Positions 9,883 to 22,029 of a stretch of DNA of 64,000 nucleotides are shown one piece after another. Within the stretch, counting starts at the first letter, position 1. Every line of letters begins with the position of its first letter. A program made the position numbers and the translations under genes. The notes under the pieces were generated by a model. That model was not told the origin of the DNA and ran no database searches. It saw only the letters and a program-made list of their open reading frames with translations. This DNA is from Chrysogorgia sp. JL179-B06. Lineage: Eukaryota > Cnidaria > Anthozoa > Scleralcyonacea > Chrysogorgiidae. The stretch is from assembly GCA_035772405.1 (NCBI GenBank), contig JAYKKM010000134.1, positions 62,001 to 126,000 of the forward strand, in the 5' to 3' direction.

Positions 9883-10735
9883 TAATAATAATAATAATGT
9901 TTAATGTTTATATAGCGCAAAATACATGCATATATGATCTAATACGCTTTACATCAGGATAGATAAAATACAATGAATATATATATATATAATTACATTA
10001 ATTAACAAATTACTAAAACTATAATCAATGGGAACTACACCTACTGTTCATAAGCTAATTTAAAAAGATAAGTTTTTAAAAGTGACTTAAAAATAGGTAA
10101 ACTGTTTTCAGCCCTAAGATTGGTCGGTAACGAGTTCCACAAAGCTGGCGCTGCCGCAGCGAATGCTCTATCTCCTGTAGTTTTGTTAGTTCTTTCTTTG
10201 GGGTGTCCAAGATAGCGTTCGTTATTTGAGCGTAAGCCATAGCGTGATTCTTGTTTAGGAGTTATTAAGTCTGAGATATACCCTGGAGCAAGGCCTTGCA
10301 TAGCCTTAAATGTGATTAAAATGACTTTGTAAATAATTCTGTACTTCACTGGGAGCCAGTGTAATCGGTACAACACAGGAGAGATATGACAGAAACGTGG
10401 GCTATTAGACACCAATCTGGCTGCTGCGTTTTGAACACGTTGTAACTTGATAATTTGATTCGCTGGTAATCCGTAAATGAGGCTGTTGCAGTAATCCAGG
10501 TGTCCAATAACCAAAGCAAATACAAGCGATTGCGCAGACTCGTGTGTAAGATATTTTCTGATACGTCGAATGTTATATAAGAAATAGAAGGCCCGGTTAC
10601 ATGTTTTAGTAATATGGACATTAAAATTCATTTTTGAATCAAACCAAACTCCAAGATTTCTAGCTTCATTCACTGCAGTTATACTAGAGTTACATTCAGT
10701 TTTCCTACCCTGCATTGAGACCTAACAAGAACATC
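9880..10735 (-). mobile_element. 5'-truncated CR1/L2-type LINE
   Basis: The element reads on the minus strand. Its 3' end is an (ATT)n tail at 9880-9898 preceded by the non-coding stretch with GCGCTATATAAAC, a hallmark of many CR1/L2-clade 3' ends. The coding part ends at 10041. The 5' side stops at about 10735, so only the last ~850 bp are present, as expected of target-primed reverse transcription that did not finish. It has inserted into the right part of the Polinton-like element. Confidence 0.85.
10041..10715 (-). pseudogene. LINE reverse transcriptase, C-terminal part
   Basis: The 224-codon frame encodes the thumb and connection region typical of CR1/L2/Jockey-type ORF2 proteins: NLGVWFDS, then LDYCNSLIYGLP, QRVQNAAARLV, LHWLPVKYRI, and the terminal block GDRAFAAAAPALWNSLP. 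The catalytic YADD palm, the endonuclease and ORF1 lie upstream in a full element and are missing here. The reading frame is undamaged across this segment, so the insertion may be fairly young. Confidence 0.9.
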
Positions 10736-12432
10736 AATATTATATAAGTTATCCACATTCCACATCCCTGCCACATCGCAGCAGTCTAATGTTGGTAGAA
10801 ATATCAACTTACTTTATATAATCATCCACACCAACAATCGGGGTAGAATCCCTAATACATGTTAATAACAAATCAGTGTTTGGTCACACGCCGGCCTGTA
10901 GGCTATAACACCCCCCTAGGATAGGTAAAGTTGTTGGAAGGTCAAACTCATTTGGAGGGTCGCAGTCCCTGAAGGGATACCTCGGGCAGGGGAATCATAC
11001 CAACCCAGAAGGGAGTTGCCAGGGCCTGGCAGTGGGACGATTTGCCAAGGTCTGGCAGTCCAGTAAGTCACCCAGGCCTAGCAGTCCAATGTGGCCCTGG
11101 CATGCAATGCGCTATTGTTAAGCTAGAACCCTGTGGTGATTCCCTGCGCAGCCGAGAAATCCCTCTCCAATGCGACCTCTCCAGCTTGCTGGAGCGAGGG
11201 ATTCGAGGCCTACGAAACCTCCTCCAATGGGAGCAGCCAACCCCCGGTTCAGCATTAATATAGCATTAATAGAGCAATGTAATAAGCTCATAGCATTAAT
11301 AGAGCAATGGTAATAAGCATTCTGAAAGGCACAACACCATACATACAGCACATGCAGCAATAGCTTAATAAGCACCCTATATAAATGTAAGTTATCACCG
11401 ATCGAAGTGAAGTAGATATGTTTAATGTAGCAATAGGTAATAAGTCAACAGATGCAAATAGCACACTACAACACATAAGGTAATCCCCGGAACCGAGCAT
11501 GAACATTGGTATAGCCACCCAAATATAATTGAAGCCATTTGTAAAACTGGGTAATTACTCGGGCCGTAGCACAAGTTTTTGATTCGGCTTCATTATTAGT
11601 ATTATTTTTGGGGTTCCGTTATAAATTTGCAAAATTGCGCAATAAATTGTACCCAGGGTCTTCACCCTTGTTGTCAATGAATCGCAGTCTGAAAATCATT
11701 TACAAGACCTGTAAATCTGCAAACCATTGCAAAGACTCTCTCCAAGATGAGAGAAACACAGATGAGAGTTCAATCATGAAGACTTAATGGACAGCCGAAG
11801 GAGAGGGAAATATTATTATACTGTGTTGACATTTTAATATCCCATGACATGAAATGTTGTGTTTTGTCCGATTGAAATCAATTCTACATCGAAATGATCA
11901 CTTAAATCTGGCGAATCGAACGCTGTAGGTTTCGTCTACTTAAAATGTGAAGATCAGATGTTATATGAGAAAATGCGTAAGCGATTAAAGCGAGACTCGC
12001 TTTAAAATCAAAGGACATGGCTTCAAGATCTATTCGTCGTTTTCCCGATGATTTAATGCTTTTATGTCCATTGAACCGATGTAATTTCGTAACAGATATG
12101 TTTGTATACCTTGCCGTAGATTTAATATAAATTGACACACGAAGACCTTTAATCGAACAGATATTAGAAAAATAATAATATATATAGCATTGCCGGTCAG
12201 GCGTTCTGCATTGGGGGGAGGGGAGCTAGCCTGCGTGTAGACGCCTGATTTCTTCGTCTTCATTTTCTAGCCCAACTTGCTTCTAAAAGTTTCCACACTT
12301 TAAACGAGTGCTGCACAGTGCCTGATTACAGAAATCAATGCATTCAAAATTATCCTTGTAATTATGCGTATATGCCACCAATGGCAAATGCATACCCATC
12401 TCCGCAGGCAATATGCGCGCCATGTCCCTAAA
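10736..12432. other. Intergenic DNA, no gene seen
   Basis: A GC-richer island at about 10,890-11,240 has short CCTGGCAGT-like repeats (near 11,023, 11,053, 11,085) and a local imperfect palindrome around 11,180-11,220. Small open frames here (for example 11,042-11,263 +) show no recognisable features. The remainder is AT-rich with no convincing exon. Confidence 0.5.
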
Positions 12433-12469
12433 AGTAGCCCGAGTTAACGCCTAAAGGGCGTCTTGTTAA
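12433..12469 (+). repeat. Direct repeat copy 1 (AGTAGCCCGAGT family)
   Basis: AGTAGCCCGAGTTAACGCC followed by TAAAGGGCGTCTTGTTAA recurs, slightly diverged, at 15,243-15,280. Each copy contains an ACGCC/GGCGT stem. The two copies enclose 2.8 kb in the same orientation. They could be ends of a decayed element or two insertions of a short repeat; no protein coding evidence lies between them. Confidence 0.6.
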
Positions 12470-14703
12470 TAAGTTAGTGATGATGCAGATCATCGTATTA
12501 CTGATTCTTTTGTGTTTATCGAGAGAAAAGCTGTGTGATTGTGGTGTGAGTTTATGCCTTAGGAATAAACGTAATAAATTCTGTGAAATTGGGAGTATTC
12601 AGACAAGGTGAAGCAACAAATATTGGGTAATCGCACCCACATAAACCGAAGCAACATTGGCATCCCTGTTAAAAATAATCTAGCTGAGAATCTTGGTTAT
12701 TATATAACGTCACCGTGTTAATTTCAAATCGCATGAAGACAATGAAACGGCTTACCTGAGAGCTACCGCTTTGTTCTCGTCAACCTATAATAATGGCGCC
12801 AAAATTTTTTCAAAAAGACTTACCCGTGTCGAGACGAAGGTCCTGGTTGAGAGTACGCGACCGGCGCTGAACTTAGCCGATAAACAGCTTGCCGTTGCTT
12901 TTAACAGCAAATACCGGAACGCGGCGATAGCAATTAGGCCCGACAAATATATAATGGCCGTGAAGAAGCCCGTGATGAAGCCCCTACCAACTCGACGAAG
13001 GAACCCATTTTACTGCCCCACAGATCTTTGCCCGAAACGTGGAATGTGAATCGGACGACGCAGTTGGCGAAGACGAGGGAGGTAGCCAAGAATCAACACT
13101 GGAAAGGACTAGCGAAACATCAGGAAGCGGCGATCGAAGCTGGTGTTTATCGACGAATATGTTGTGACCGCCGTCCGACGACCTGTTGCCTGTTAGCTTA
13201 ATATTCGGGCAAGAGACTTCAAAGGACATGAAGACACACTATTTCGTGTCAAGCGTGGCATACGATGAAGAAAAACAAGGAGGAAGCAAGTAGAACTTCT
13301 CAAGCCAAGGAGTTGTTGGCCACAGACACTGGTCGATTTGCATGTTGTGCGTTGCTTGAAATCCAGATACGGGACCCCCTTTCTTCACGTGACCTGCCTC
13401 AATGTCATTGGTTCCTCATACGCAATGCCCGCCAAATCTCTGCCCCCTAGAAGTGTCATATACGCTACACCTCTTGTATTAATATTATTTATTGCATAAA
13501 TCCAATTAAACCCAATTTGAATAGACTCATAGACATTTGAACAAATTTGATTTTTTTAAAAAGTGGACCCATTGTATGATAAATTGCACTTTCTTCCTTC
13601 AACAGCCTTACATGTCTCTTCATACTAACTACTGAGTTGATTATTTCATGTGGAATTATCAATAGTGTGAAACAAGTAATTTTTTTCTTAGTGATTGAGG
13701 GTAGAAACAGCAGTAGACTTCCCCACTATTCTGTTACTGCACCCAACAATTACGGGCGAGGGGTTGTTGCGTATACGTATTTCTAGTATGTTTTATAAGC
13801 TTTGTTGCCTGCATTGTTTATTGTTTATAAAACTCAACATATGAATGCTGTGTGAAAATATGTTAACTGTTCTGAGGTAACTGTAATATTTTTTTGAAAA
13901 TTTAAATTAACTGTTCTGAGGTAACTGTAATATGTTTTATAAGCTTTGTTGCCTGCATTGTTTATTGTTTATATGTCTATATACAGAATAAAGTCGATGC
14001 TAATCAACAGTTTATTGTTTCATACACAATATATAAACCTTCGACATTATAATTATTTAGAGATTTTAGAGCAACCTTTCAAAAGTGTCCACTTTTGAAT
14101 TCTATAATTGCTTCTCGAATAAACCTGTTTCACTTGATATGTGTAAGCTTAAATGGGCCTCCAAAATGTGCTGGTTATCAATAAGTCTGTATGGATCAAC
14201 TCTCTGACACCCATATCAACTATCAAGATCAAAGAGTAAAGAGTTTGTTATTTGCTGGTTTACCAATGACAGCCTGTTGCCATATACTTTCCATTGTTAC
14301 AACAGTTACTTGGTCTGCACAGACAGATACAAACTTTTCATACTGATTTTTGGCTAGTTTCATGATTACTATAGCTGTATATGAAGTATGAGGCAAGCTC
14401 GCTCTCTAATCGAGATAGTAATAATAGTCCTGATATTACAGTACATGAGGCAGGCTAGCCCACATGCCAGACTTGCTAACAAGCACACCATTTGCCAATT
14501 GTTACTTGGTCTGTACAGCCAGATACATTTTTGATATTACATGAAGCGAGCTGGCCCAATAATAAATGTGCTAAATTTATGAATATGTTTACTGGCTCAA
14601 AATGTTGACTTCACAAAGAAATAAAGATTTTGAATTATATTTATTTAAGCTGTTTTGATAATGATGTCTTGCTACTGCCAGCTAAATGGTTTTATTTAAA
14701 TGC
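12470..14703. other. Intergenic DNA with a local duplication
   Basis: A 92-codon frame at 12,771-13,049 (+) is basic and unlike anything I recognise; I do not call it a gene. A duplicated block is visible: the text TTTTATAAGCTTTGTTGCC at about 13,791 recurs at about 13,933, and TTAACTGTTCTGAGG recurs about 45 bp apart near 13,863 and 13,908. The segment 14,240-14,560 repeats a TTACTTGGTCTG motif twice. No exon with splice sites was convincing. Confidence 0.5.
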
Positions 14704-14867
14704 ACTTGTCACTGGAAACCCCAGGTAAGTATGAGAGATTACACTTATCAATAAACAAATCTAAGAAATGCCCCACCTACAGTATAGGGGAAAATAACAT
14801 CCTAAACCCCACCTACAAGTCACCTTCGGGGTTTCCTTGGGTGCCGTAGGGGTTTCCAGTGACAAGT
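14704..14867. mobile_element. Short MITE with 19-bp terminal inverted repeats
   Basis: ACTTGTCACTGGAAACCCC at 14,704-14,722 is exactly inverted at 14,849-14,867, with about 126 bp between. The interior contains AACCCCACCTAC twice. There is no coding capacity. No clear target duplication is visible, so the transposon superfamily is not assigned. Confidence 0.75.
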
Positions 14868-15242
14868 ACTGAGAACAATATAACTGATTTAATACTTGCT
14901 CAAACTGAACCTGTTTGCGGGACTGGCCAGATGAATTGTTGTTACATGAGCACAGGCCGGGCATGCTTGCCAGGTTGACCCTGTTGACTAGAACTGGATT
15001 AGGTCAGCAAACAGGATGGCTCATTTGGTGGGGCAGACTTCTCAGTAAGCCAGCTTGGATACTGAGCCAACTCACCTTCATATAATCAAAGCCGTTGGCC
15101 AACAATACGTTATGGGTTTGCAATGATAGAAAATTTAACCACCCACTGACAGCTGTATCATTACATGTACCATTGCACCTACAACTATAGATTTGTGTAT
15201 ATTGAATTTGCCTACAATGTCTTTCAACAAGCCACAACCTCA

Positions 15243-15280
15243 AGTAGCCCGAGTAATTAACGCCTAGCGGGCGTCTTGTT
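15243..15280 (+). repeat. Direct repeat copy 2 (AGTAGCCCGAGT family)
   Basis: Second copy of the element at 12,433, with a 2-base insertion (GAGTAATTAACGCC) and GCGGGCGTCTTGTT. It is in the same orientation and keeps the GC-rich hairpin. Confidence 0.6.
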
Positions 15281-15603
15281 TCAACCTAAAATGTTGAGCG
15301 TATTGCATGGTATGCACATGCGGCACTTTCCTTCATAAGGCAATCCCACGAAGAAACCTAGGAAAAATTACAGCAAGTTATTGCTGATACATAATACATA
15401 GTCACCGACTCACATGGGCTGATCAGATTGACATACATGTATGTCAATACATGTATATATAATATACTGTATTATGTGGCAGTATGAATATGGACAAAGT
15501 TTATGTTCCATTTACCTTTCTTTTGACCCGATTTGACATTATCGACGTCCTTCCCGTGTTTTAAAAGAACCTGCTGCGACTTCCAAACTGGTGTTGAGAC
15601 ACA

Positions 15604-16175
15604 CACTGTAAAAACGGAATGGTTATTTCAACCAATTAAATTGGTTATAACCAAATCAAATTGGTTGAAATAACACACTCAAAATTGGTTATATATTAAC
15701 CAATGTAAAATGGTGGATTCAACCAAAAAACAATGATTAATGTAACCAATAATAATAGGTGGTTAGTATAACCAAATGGAATTGGTTAAATAACCCAGTT
15801 TAAATTGGTTAAAATATTAATCAATTGGTAGAAATAACACACTCAAAATTGGTTATATATTAACCAATGTAAAATGGTGGTTTCAACCAAAAAACAGTGA
15901 TTAATGTAACCAATAATAATAGGTGGTTAGTATAACCAAATGGAATTGGTTAAATAACCCGGTTTAAATTGGTTAAAATATTAACCAATTGGTAGAAATA
16001 ACACTCAAAATTGGCTATATATTAACCAATGTAAAATGGTGGTTTCAACCAAAAAACAGTGATTAATGTAACCAATAATAATAGGTGGTTAGTATAACCA
16101 AGTGGAATTGGTTAAATAACCCGGTTTAAATTGGTTAAGATTAACCAATACACAATGTTACTATCAACAAAAAAC
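15604..16175. repeat. AACCAATT-rich element with ~163-bp tandem units
   Basis: The block opens with CACTGTAAAAACGGAATGG and continues as alternating AATTGGTT and AACCAATT motifs. Within it a ~163-bp unit is repeated three times (CACTCAAAATTGG near 15,675, 15,839 and 16,001). The opening resembles a DNA-transposon terminal repeat; a related terminus in opposite orientation ends the array at 24,785. It is therefore probably a non-autonomous DNA transposon whose interior has expanded as satellite. Confidence 0.75.
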
Positions 16176-16229
16176 AATGGTCAATTTTAAACAAATTTAA
16201 TATTATTTTAAGTTATATACATTATAACA

Positions 16230-16535
16230 CCGTTTCAATCAATTTTACTCATTCCTGATTGGTTAATGACCTCAATATTAAAATAGTTTTTTAAAATAAC
16301 ATCCGGGATGTTGGATTTTAATATTTACAAACATCAGTTTTCCCGCTTCTTTGTAAAATTTGGTAAACTATGAATTCGCATAAAATTGATTGAAAAAGTA
16401 TTAAAAGGAAATAACATTTGTTCTCAAAGAATTAATGAAAAATCACACTTGTGTTTGGCGAAATACTAACCACATGTGGTATTATGAATATTTCACCTAA
16501 CACACATGTGATTTTTCATTATAACATTAACATTT
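16230..16535. repeat. Dispersed repeat copy A
   Basis: A ~300-bp segment (TCAATCAATTTTACTCATTC, then ACATCCGGGATGTTGG, then ATGAATTCGCATA) recurs in the same orientation at 17,945-18,235. This copy also has an internal inverted repeat: ATGAAAAATCACACTTGTG against CACATGTGATTTTTCAT, an arm pair of a MITE-like foldback. Confidence 0.75.
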
Positions 16536-17870
16536 TCAAATAACATTATTCTGCACATTGACAACAATGTTTTTAATCAATGAAAATTCAGGAATCTGGT
16601 CATCTGATATTCCAGTAGATACCACAGCTCCTACTCTATACTCTGTACCATGGATAACTATACACATTGTTTTCAAATATTTTATTATATTTAAATACAG
16701 CAGACTTAAATTACAAATAACTATCACTTATCTGAATATAATTGGCAAGGCTTTTGAATTTGACTGCATACACAGTATTCATAAATTATGACTATGTTAT
16801 GTTTGGTAAACAAATTTCCGATAAATCACTGCCACTATAAATCATGCTTCTTTAGTACTGTGGTAAAACTGTCAGTGGAATTGCAAGTGTCTGATATGTG
16901 ATGGCAAAGCAAAGCACTGACAAAATAAAAACCAGAAATGGTATGTAACAGATGTTTCTGGTATTGTTGATCCATTGTTTATATTGTCTAACTTTTATTG
17001 GAGTTCTTGTTGAGAATACAATACTCTCTGTGATGTATTAGTTCATTGCACATGTGCACGACTCCACATATAATGTAGTTGTCGTTTGGGAATACACCAC
17101 TGCAACTACTGTATTTTATTTTCCCAAAGAACTTGCAAACAAATAATTTCCATTGTCCACTGAGTTTTCACAAAGTTGAGGTAAATAATTCCATGATGTA
17201 CAGTTTATTACATATGTAGTTTTACAGCTTTGTGCACAAATCAATTGTAGAAACCACTGTAGATAATTATTTTCTCAAATCCAAGTTAGATGTTTGTAGT
17301 TGTATGTGATCATAGCATAAATAGACGTAGTGCCAGAGATTGAGGAGATGGTGTATTCATATGCTTTAATTCACAGTAAAGAAAAAACATGTCTCTTTTA
17401 GTTTCCTTGTTGAAGGAAGTGATACTGCATTTATATTGAGACAAACTGACAAACTGTTCATTATTATTTTGTTGCTACCAGACATTGCATTAAGTATACA
17501 CCTAAAATAGAAGGAAAACTGTATTCACAAACAAAACAATTTGATATCATGATATATTTAGCCCATGACAAGTGATGCTGTGATGGCAAGAAATCACAGA
17601 TACCTCGCAGTCACTGAGCCATATTTTCTGTTTGGTGAGCATTCAACAAGAAAAATTAAGTACAGTACACATAATCTTAGTCATCTTATACTTCCTCACT
17701 GAAGGCAGAACAGATCGTTCAAACTTCACAGCGTTGACAAGTTCTGAACGGCGAAAGGCAGGAAATTTAATACACATGATAAAACTTCTACGTCACAAAA
17801 CGTCATAAAACTGAACATCTCAACAGAGGGCAATTTACACAAATCGAGATTTCATTGACTATACTGTACA
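16536..17870. other. AT-rich intergenic DNA, no gene seen
   Basis: Only short frames occur on either strand and none shows domain-like composition or paired splice signals. I see no repeat structure of note here. Confidence 0.5.
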
Positions 17871-17875
17871 TAGGT

Positions 17876-17950
17876 CCACAAAGAGATCTGGGCACAAGGA
17901 TACAGCAACCCAAGTCAAGACAGGTATGCTGCCATAGGCAGCAAACATTT
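17876..17950 (+). repeat. Repeat ending in a GCTGCC/GGCAGC hairpin
   Basis: GAGATCTGGGCACAAGG, then CAAGTCAAGACAGG, then a TGCTGCCATAGGCAGCA hairpin. The same order of motifs appears inverted at about 56,752-56,815 (TTGCTGCCGTAGGCAGC, TCTTGACTTGTG, GTGCCCAGACCTC). A terminal hairpin is a feature of some rolling-circle elements, but no CTRR end is seen, so I leave the class open. Confidence 0.6.
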
Positions 17951-18235
17951 CAATCAATTTTACTCATTCCCGATTGGCTAATGTCATCAATATTAAACTT
18001 AAATTTTTTTACTAGGGGTATTTAAATTTTTTTATTGTGGTATTTTTTGTAAATACCCTTGGCTAGTAAAAAATTACATCCGGGATGTTGGATTTTAATA
18101 TTTACAAACATCAGTTTTTCCGCTTCGTAGTAAAATTTCGTAAACTATGAATTCGCATATGCTTCGCACTTGTGGTATTATGAATATTTCGGCAAACATG
18201 TGTGCGATTGTTCATTAATTCTTCTCAATAGTAAA
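17945..18235. repeat. Dispersed repeat copy B
   Basis: Second copy of the 16,230-16,535 repeat. It contains an inserted AT stretch (about 18,005-18,070, with an internal GGTATTTAAATTT palindrome) before the shared ACATCCGGGATGTTGG block. Confidence 0.7.
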
Positions 18236-18579
18236 CAGGGGCGGATCCAGGAATTTTTTACATTAGTCAAAAAAAATTACTATTCCAGGGGGAGTTCATC
18301 AAAATTATGCTCTTGTTACCAAAATATTTGAAAGACTAGCCGGGTCAAGTCATCACAGTAGAAATACCAATGCAGTAAAAATAGCAACAGCAATATATCT
18401 GCCTGTTTCACTCAATATCAAAGCTCATCAATATGTCTAGTAAACACTTGAAACATTTTCCAGTGATTCTGACATGGAAAGCCTCACCCCCCTATTGAGG
18501 GATTTGGATGTCCTATGGGTTCTTGAATCTCAATTTATCCTAAGGGGTGCCCGAAGGAATTTCCAAAAAATTATCCATA

Positions 18580-18614
<35 letters not shown>

Positions 18615-18697
18615 TAGAGTGCTGCGTAGACAGTGTTTTGAATAATATAGCAAAAGGTATTTATTTTATTTATCATATATTTATTTTGCCAATAATT

Positions 18698-18752
18698 TAG
18701 TGACGAGATACTGACGTTTCGAGCGGAGCCCTTCATCAGAGCCCTTCATCAG
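18698..18752 (-). ncRNA. Hammerhead-ribozyme-like motif, degenerate
   Basis: On the minus strand, CTGATGA is followed by a short stem (GGGC/GCTC, loop TCC), then GAAAC, then a 3-bp stem (ACG/CGT) and GTC before ACTAAA. That is the order of the hammerhead core (CUGAUGA, stem II, GAAA, stem III, cleavage after GUC). CTGATGA is present twice in tandem. A matching stem I is not visible, so activity is doubtful. Penelope-like elements of animals are known to carry hammerhead motifs, and this fragment may be such a remnant. Confidence 0.35.
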
Positions 18753-18790
18753 TATATATATTATACAGTATATATATATATATATATATA

Positions 18791-19320
18791 GGTAATATTT
18801 GGCATTTCACTCGATCAAACTACATGTTGAAAGGATTTATGGTGAAGGAAAATTTCGAGTGTTGGAATACATACATTTTAAGACCAACCGGGACCAGTTG
18901 CGAAAAATGCAACTTCAAGGCCTTCCGGCTGGAATTGAATCTGCGATACTAGTGCAATGCTCTGACTACCGAGCTATGGAAGCCGTTGCCGAGAGCCCAG
19001 TCACGAGTTCTGCATATATGCAGTGGTGGTAATGCCGGGATAAGATTCTGGGTATATTATAGGTAATATTTGGCATTTCACTCGATCAAACTACATGTTG
19101 AAAGGATTTATGGTGAAGGAAAATTTCGAGTGTTGGAATACATACATTTTAAGACCAAACCGGGACCAGTTGCGAAAAATGCAACTTCAAGGCCTTCAGG
19201 CTGGAATTGAATCCGCGACCCTGCGATACTAGTGCAGTGCTCTGACTACCGAGCCATGGAAGCCGTTGCCGAGAGCCCAGTCACGAGTTCTGTATATATG
19301 CAGTGGTGGTAATGCCGGGA
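18791..19320 (-). repeat. Tandem duplication of a tRNA-derived SINE-bearing unit
   Basis: Two ~271-280 bp copies lie head to tail (starting 18,791 and 19,062), flanked by (TA)n. On the minus strand each contains a tRNA-like head (A-box-like TAGCTCGGTAGTCAGAGC and B-box-like GATTCAATTCC), followed by GGAAGGCC or GAAGGCC and a GTTGCATTTTTCGCAAC hairpin. The same SINE family appears on the plus strand at 34,162. The two copies differ by a few substitutions and a small CGACC insertion. Confidence 0.8.
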
Positions 19321-20518
19321 TATATATATATTATATAAATTAAATTGAAGTAAAAATTAAGTAGTGTTAAGAATGTTCTTGTTCAAGAGCAAATTGGCCC
19401 ATATTTTAGTGTTTTAAACAATATACAAGGGGTAAATGAAGATATCCTAGGGGAGACTAGGTTAAAATCTATCCTAGAGGCGACAAATAATTTTTTATCC
19501 AAAGGTTGTGAAGCAACCCCTCAATAGGGGGGATGCGGATATTAAATGGAATGGCCATTGACTGAAACTGGTATAGTTGGTCCAGGCATTCGACAGATAA
19601 AATCAAGATTTGGAATCGGATAGTAATGTATTATTAATGCATTACTTATCTATAGGCCTGGCTTATTACTCTAATGTCAGCATAAATGAAATGCAATAAA
19701 TATCAAATCCCCACCACCAAAGGCTATATTAATGACACGTACAGCTTATTTGGCTAAAATGGCGAAGTCAGATATGCAATGCATATTAAATGAGTCTCAA
19801 AAATAAAGGTCAACTGGGAAAACCATGAATAAATGTAATACAAAAGCTGCAGTTGTGTTTTGTATTATTTTGTAAATATAGTCCAATAAATACTAGCCCA
19901 ATAAATTTAAAAGGTATGAACTTCAAAGTTTGTGGAAGATGCCGAACTTAGGCAAATTCGCGCGTGATTATTAATAAACAACTGAAATCATTTGCAATAG
20001 CTCGGGGTACTTGGGTTTTATAGTAAAACCCGAAAGGGCAGGAAGAAACAAAGGAAACGCTATACCTGAGAGCAAAATGCTTGCCAATCTTTGCGAACTT
20101 CGGGACGAATAGCTCATCAGCTCCTGTAATCCGGTACAACGTCTTCCCAATCAGTAAATGATGTTCTCCAGCGGAAAGCCTTCGACGGTTTAAACTAAAT
20201 CGGAATGTCAGATCTATCGTGGATCTATCAACTATCGACTGAATTTCGAGTGAAATGAACTATTATTATTCTCCCAACTGGCACAACAGTCGTGGGTGGT
20301 CAGCGGCAGGCACTGGGGGCCATTTTCGCCGTCGCTGATTGGTTTATTTGCCTGCCCGCATGACAGGAGTTGGCCTCATCTGCCACTTTAGTGACTTGAC
20401 CCCGTTGGCATCCATATTCGTTCAAACAGTGGATTTAATAACACTGGGCTGCTCGTGCGGCTTCAGAAATCATTTGCGTTATTGTTATTATAATTATTTG
20501 CGATAATTATTGTTTGAG
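19321..20518. other. Intergenic DNA, no gene seen
   Basis: AT-rich DNA without convincing exons or repeat structure. A 63-codon minus-strand frame (19,948-20,139) shows no family features. Confidence 0.45.
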
Positions 20519-21102
20519 ATGGCCTTAACGATACACGAAGCATCAACATCAGAAGACATTTTAAAACTCCTCGAGCAGTCAAACCTGGGCGCACTGATGG
20601 ACGCATATTTCAAAGGTAAGATATTAGTCACATACCGCGTTGCGTTTGTGACGTTTTGTCCAAGTATATAATCCACTAGCACAGAACATTGCATTTAAGT
20701 GTTTAACTATAAATGTTCGTTTCTTTCGCGTTCACGATTATTTTATTCATTGAATGGTTTTACGGAATAAACGGCAGAAACTATTCCGAACAAGCGTCAA
20801 TATTAACTAGCGTGACTCGAATCGATAAACAACTCGTTCGGCCTCAAATTATTGTCAAATATGGCCATTTCGACAAGAATGTATCAATTATTATATATAT
20901 GTTATTATAAAGTATCCTTTGATTTACGACAATAGTGAGATACACTTTACGAGCGACCTTAAACTGCTTATAGAAAACCAAGTTGACGGGGAAGACTTTT
21001 TGGCCTCGAGATGAATGACCTCATTGTCCTCACAACAATGACCCGATTCTACTAAAGCTACGGAAAAAATGCATTTCTGTATGGAGCAAAGTCACTGGCT
21101 TG
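20519..21102 (+). pseudogene. SAM-domain-like exon pair, decayed
   Basis: Exon 1 (20,519-20,615) starts at an ATG in good context and encodes 32 residues beginning MALTIHEASTSEDILKLLEQ, then ends at AAAG|GTAAGA. A second coding stretch (about 20,920-21,102) contains LLIENQVDGEDFLA and, in other frames, NDLIVLTTMTRFY and KLRKKCISVW, before a donor TTG|GTAAGT. The spacing of a short helix pair, the xVDGExFL motif and a basic helix matches SAM domains. The second exon needs frame changes, and no acceptor gives a phase matching exon 1, so this copy is likely broken or my exon borders are wrong. SAM domains mediate protein-protein assembly; this product's role is unknown. Confidence 0.4.
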
Positions 21103-21437
21103 GTAAGTATTCATCATTTAGAAGTTTTGAGATACATGCCGCTAATTAAGCAAAGGTTGCGATATAACTTTGAGTTTATAGTTGTTGCTATTAAAGCTAG
21201 CGTTGAACGTTTTCCATTCGTATTTCGCGCCTAAACGACACCAAAAGACTGGGTAGGACATAGTGTCATATGATTCGAGCGAAGAAGCCTGCTGATTGGT
21301 TGTGATGTCAAATAATCGTGGCAACGTATTTAAGTGCCTTTACTGTGTCACGGGCACTGATCTATATATAATTGGACTAATATTATATATATTATATTGA
21401 GGTTATATATATTATATTGAGGTTATATATAGGTCAG

Positions 21438-21992
21438 TGGTCCAATTAACTGCGAGGGAACTGGGACTAGAAAATAAATATGCTTATTATTCAGTCCCTA
21501 ACATAATCCTACAACACGATCTCTTACCTTAAATTAACCATTATCCCTAATTCACAAATCGCTCTAAATTAAGGATAATGGTTAATTTAGAGGCGATCGT
21601 GAAAGTCGCACATGCGTGTGTTAGTCAATTACTATCCCACAAGCTTAGTATCTCTCACTTGTTTATAAGTTTAGCTAGCCAAGTAGGGGAGTGGATGCGT
21701 CGGGGGCTAGGGATGGAGAACATTTTGACGGGGGACTAGTTAAAAAAAAACCATTAGGCGGGGGGTTAGGGTTAGGATCTTTGTTGTGTTGGGGTTGGGT
21801 TCTAGCATTAGATTAACAACCATTATCCTTAATTCAGAGTGATTTGTAAATTAAGGATAATAGTTAATTTAAGGAAGAGACCGGGTTGAATCCTAACCCT
21901 ACATGACATGCGTATGGTTTAGGTAACCCTAATGTATGGTTAGGATTAGGGTTGTGTTAGGGCTAGTCCCAGTTCCCTCACGGTTAATTGGT
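21438..21992. mobile_element. MITE-like inverted-repeat element
   Basis: CCAATTAACTGCGAGGGAAC followed by TGGGACTAG at the left is inverted at the right as CTAGTCCCAGTTCCCTCACG followed by GTTAATTGG, about 29 bp with one mismatch. CAGTGGT occurs outside both ends and may be a target duplication. Inside are two hairpins built on ATTAACCATTATCC / GGATAATGGTTAAT (21,531-21,590 and 21,811-21,872) and several GGGTTAGGGTTAG-like words. Confidence 0.65.
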
Positions 21993-22029
21993 CTCAGTGG
22001 TTGTTCTACACGCGAAAAATCCACAAGCT

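Noticed and set aside
12771..13049. 92-codon plus-strand frame
   Set aside because: No domain, no neighbours and no splice signals that support it.
12433..15280. LTR retrotransposon bounded by 40-bp direct repeats
   Set aside because: The repeats are far too short, lack TG...CA ends, and no gag-pol remnant lies between them.
21740..21960. Interstitial telomere repeats
   Set aside because: GGGTTAGGGTTAG words are few, degenerate and scattered within a MITE-like element.
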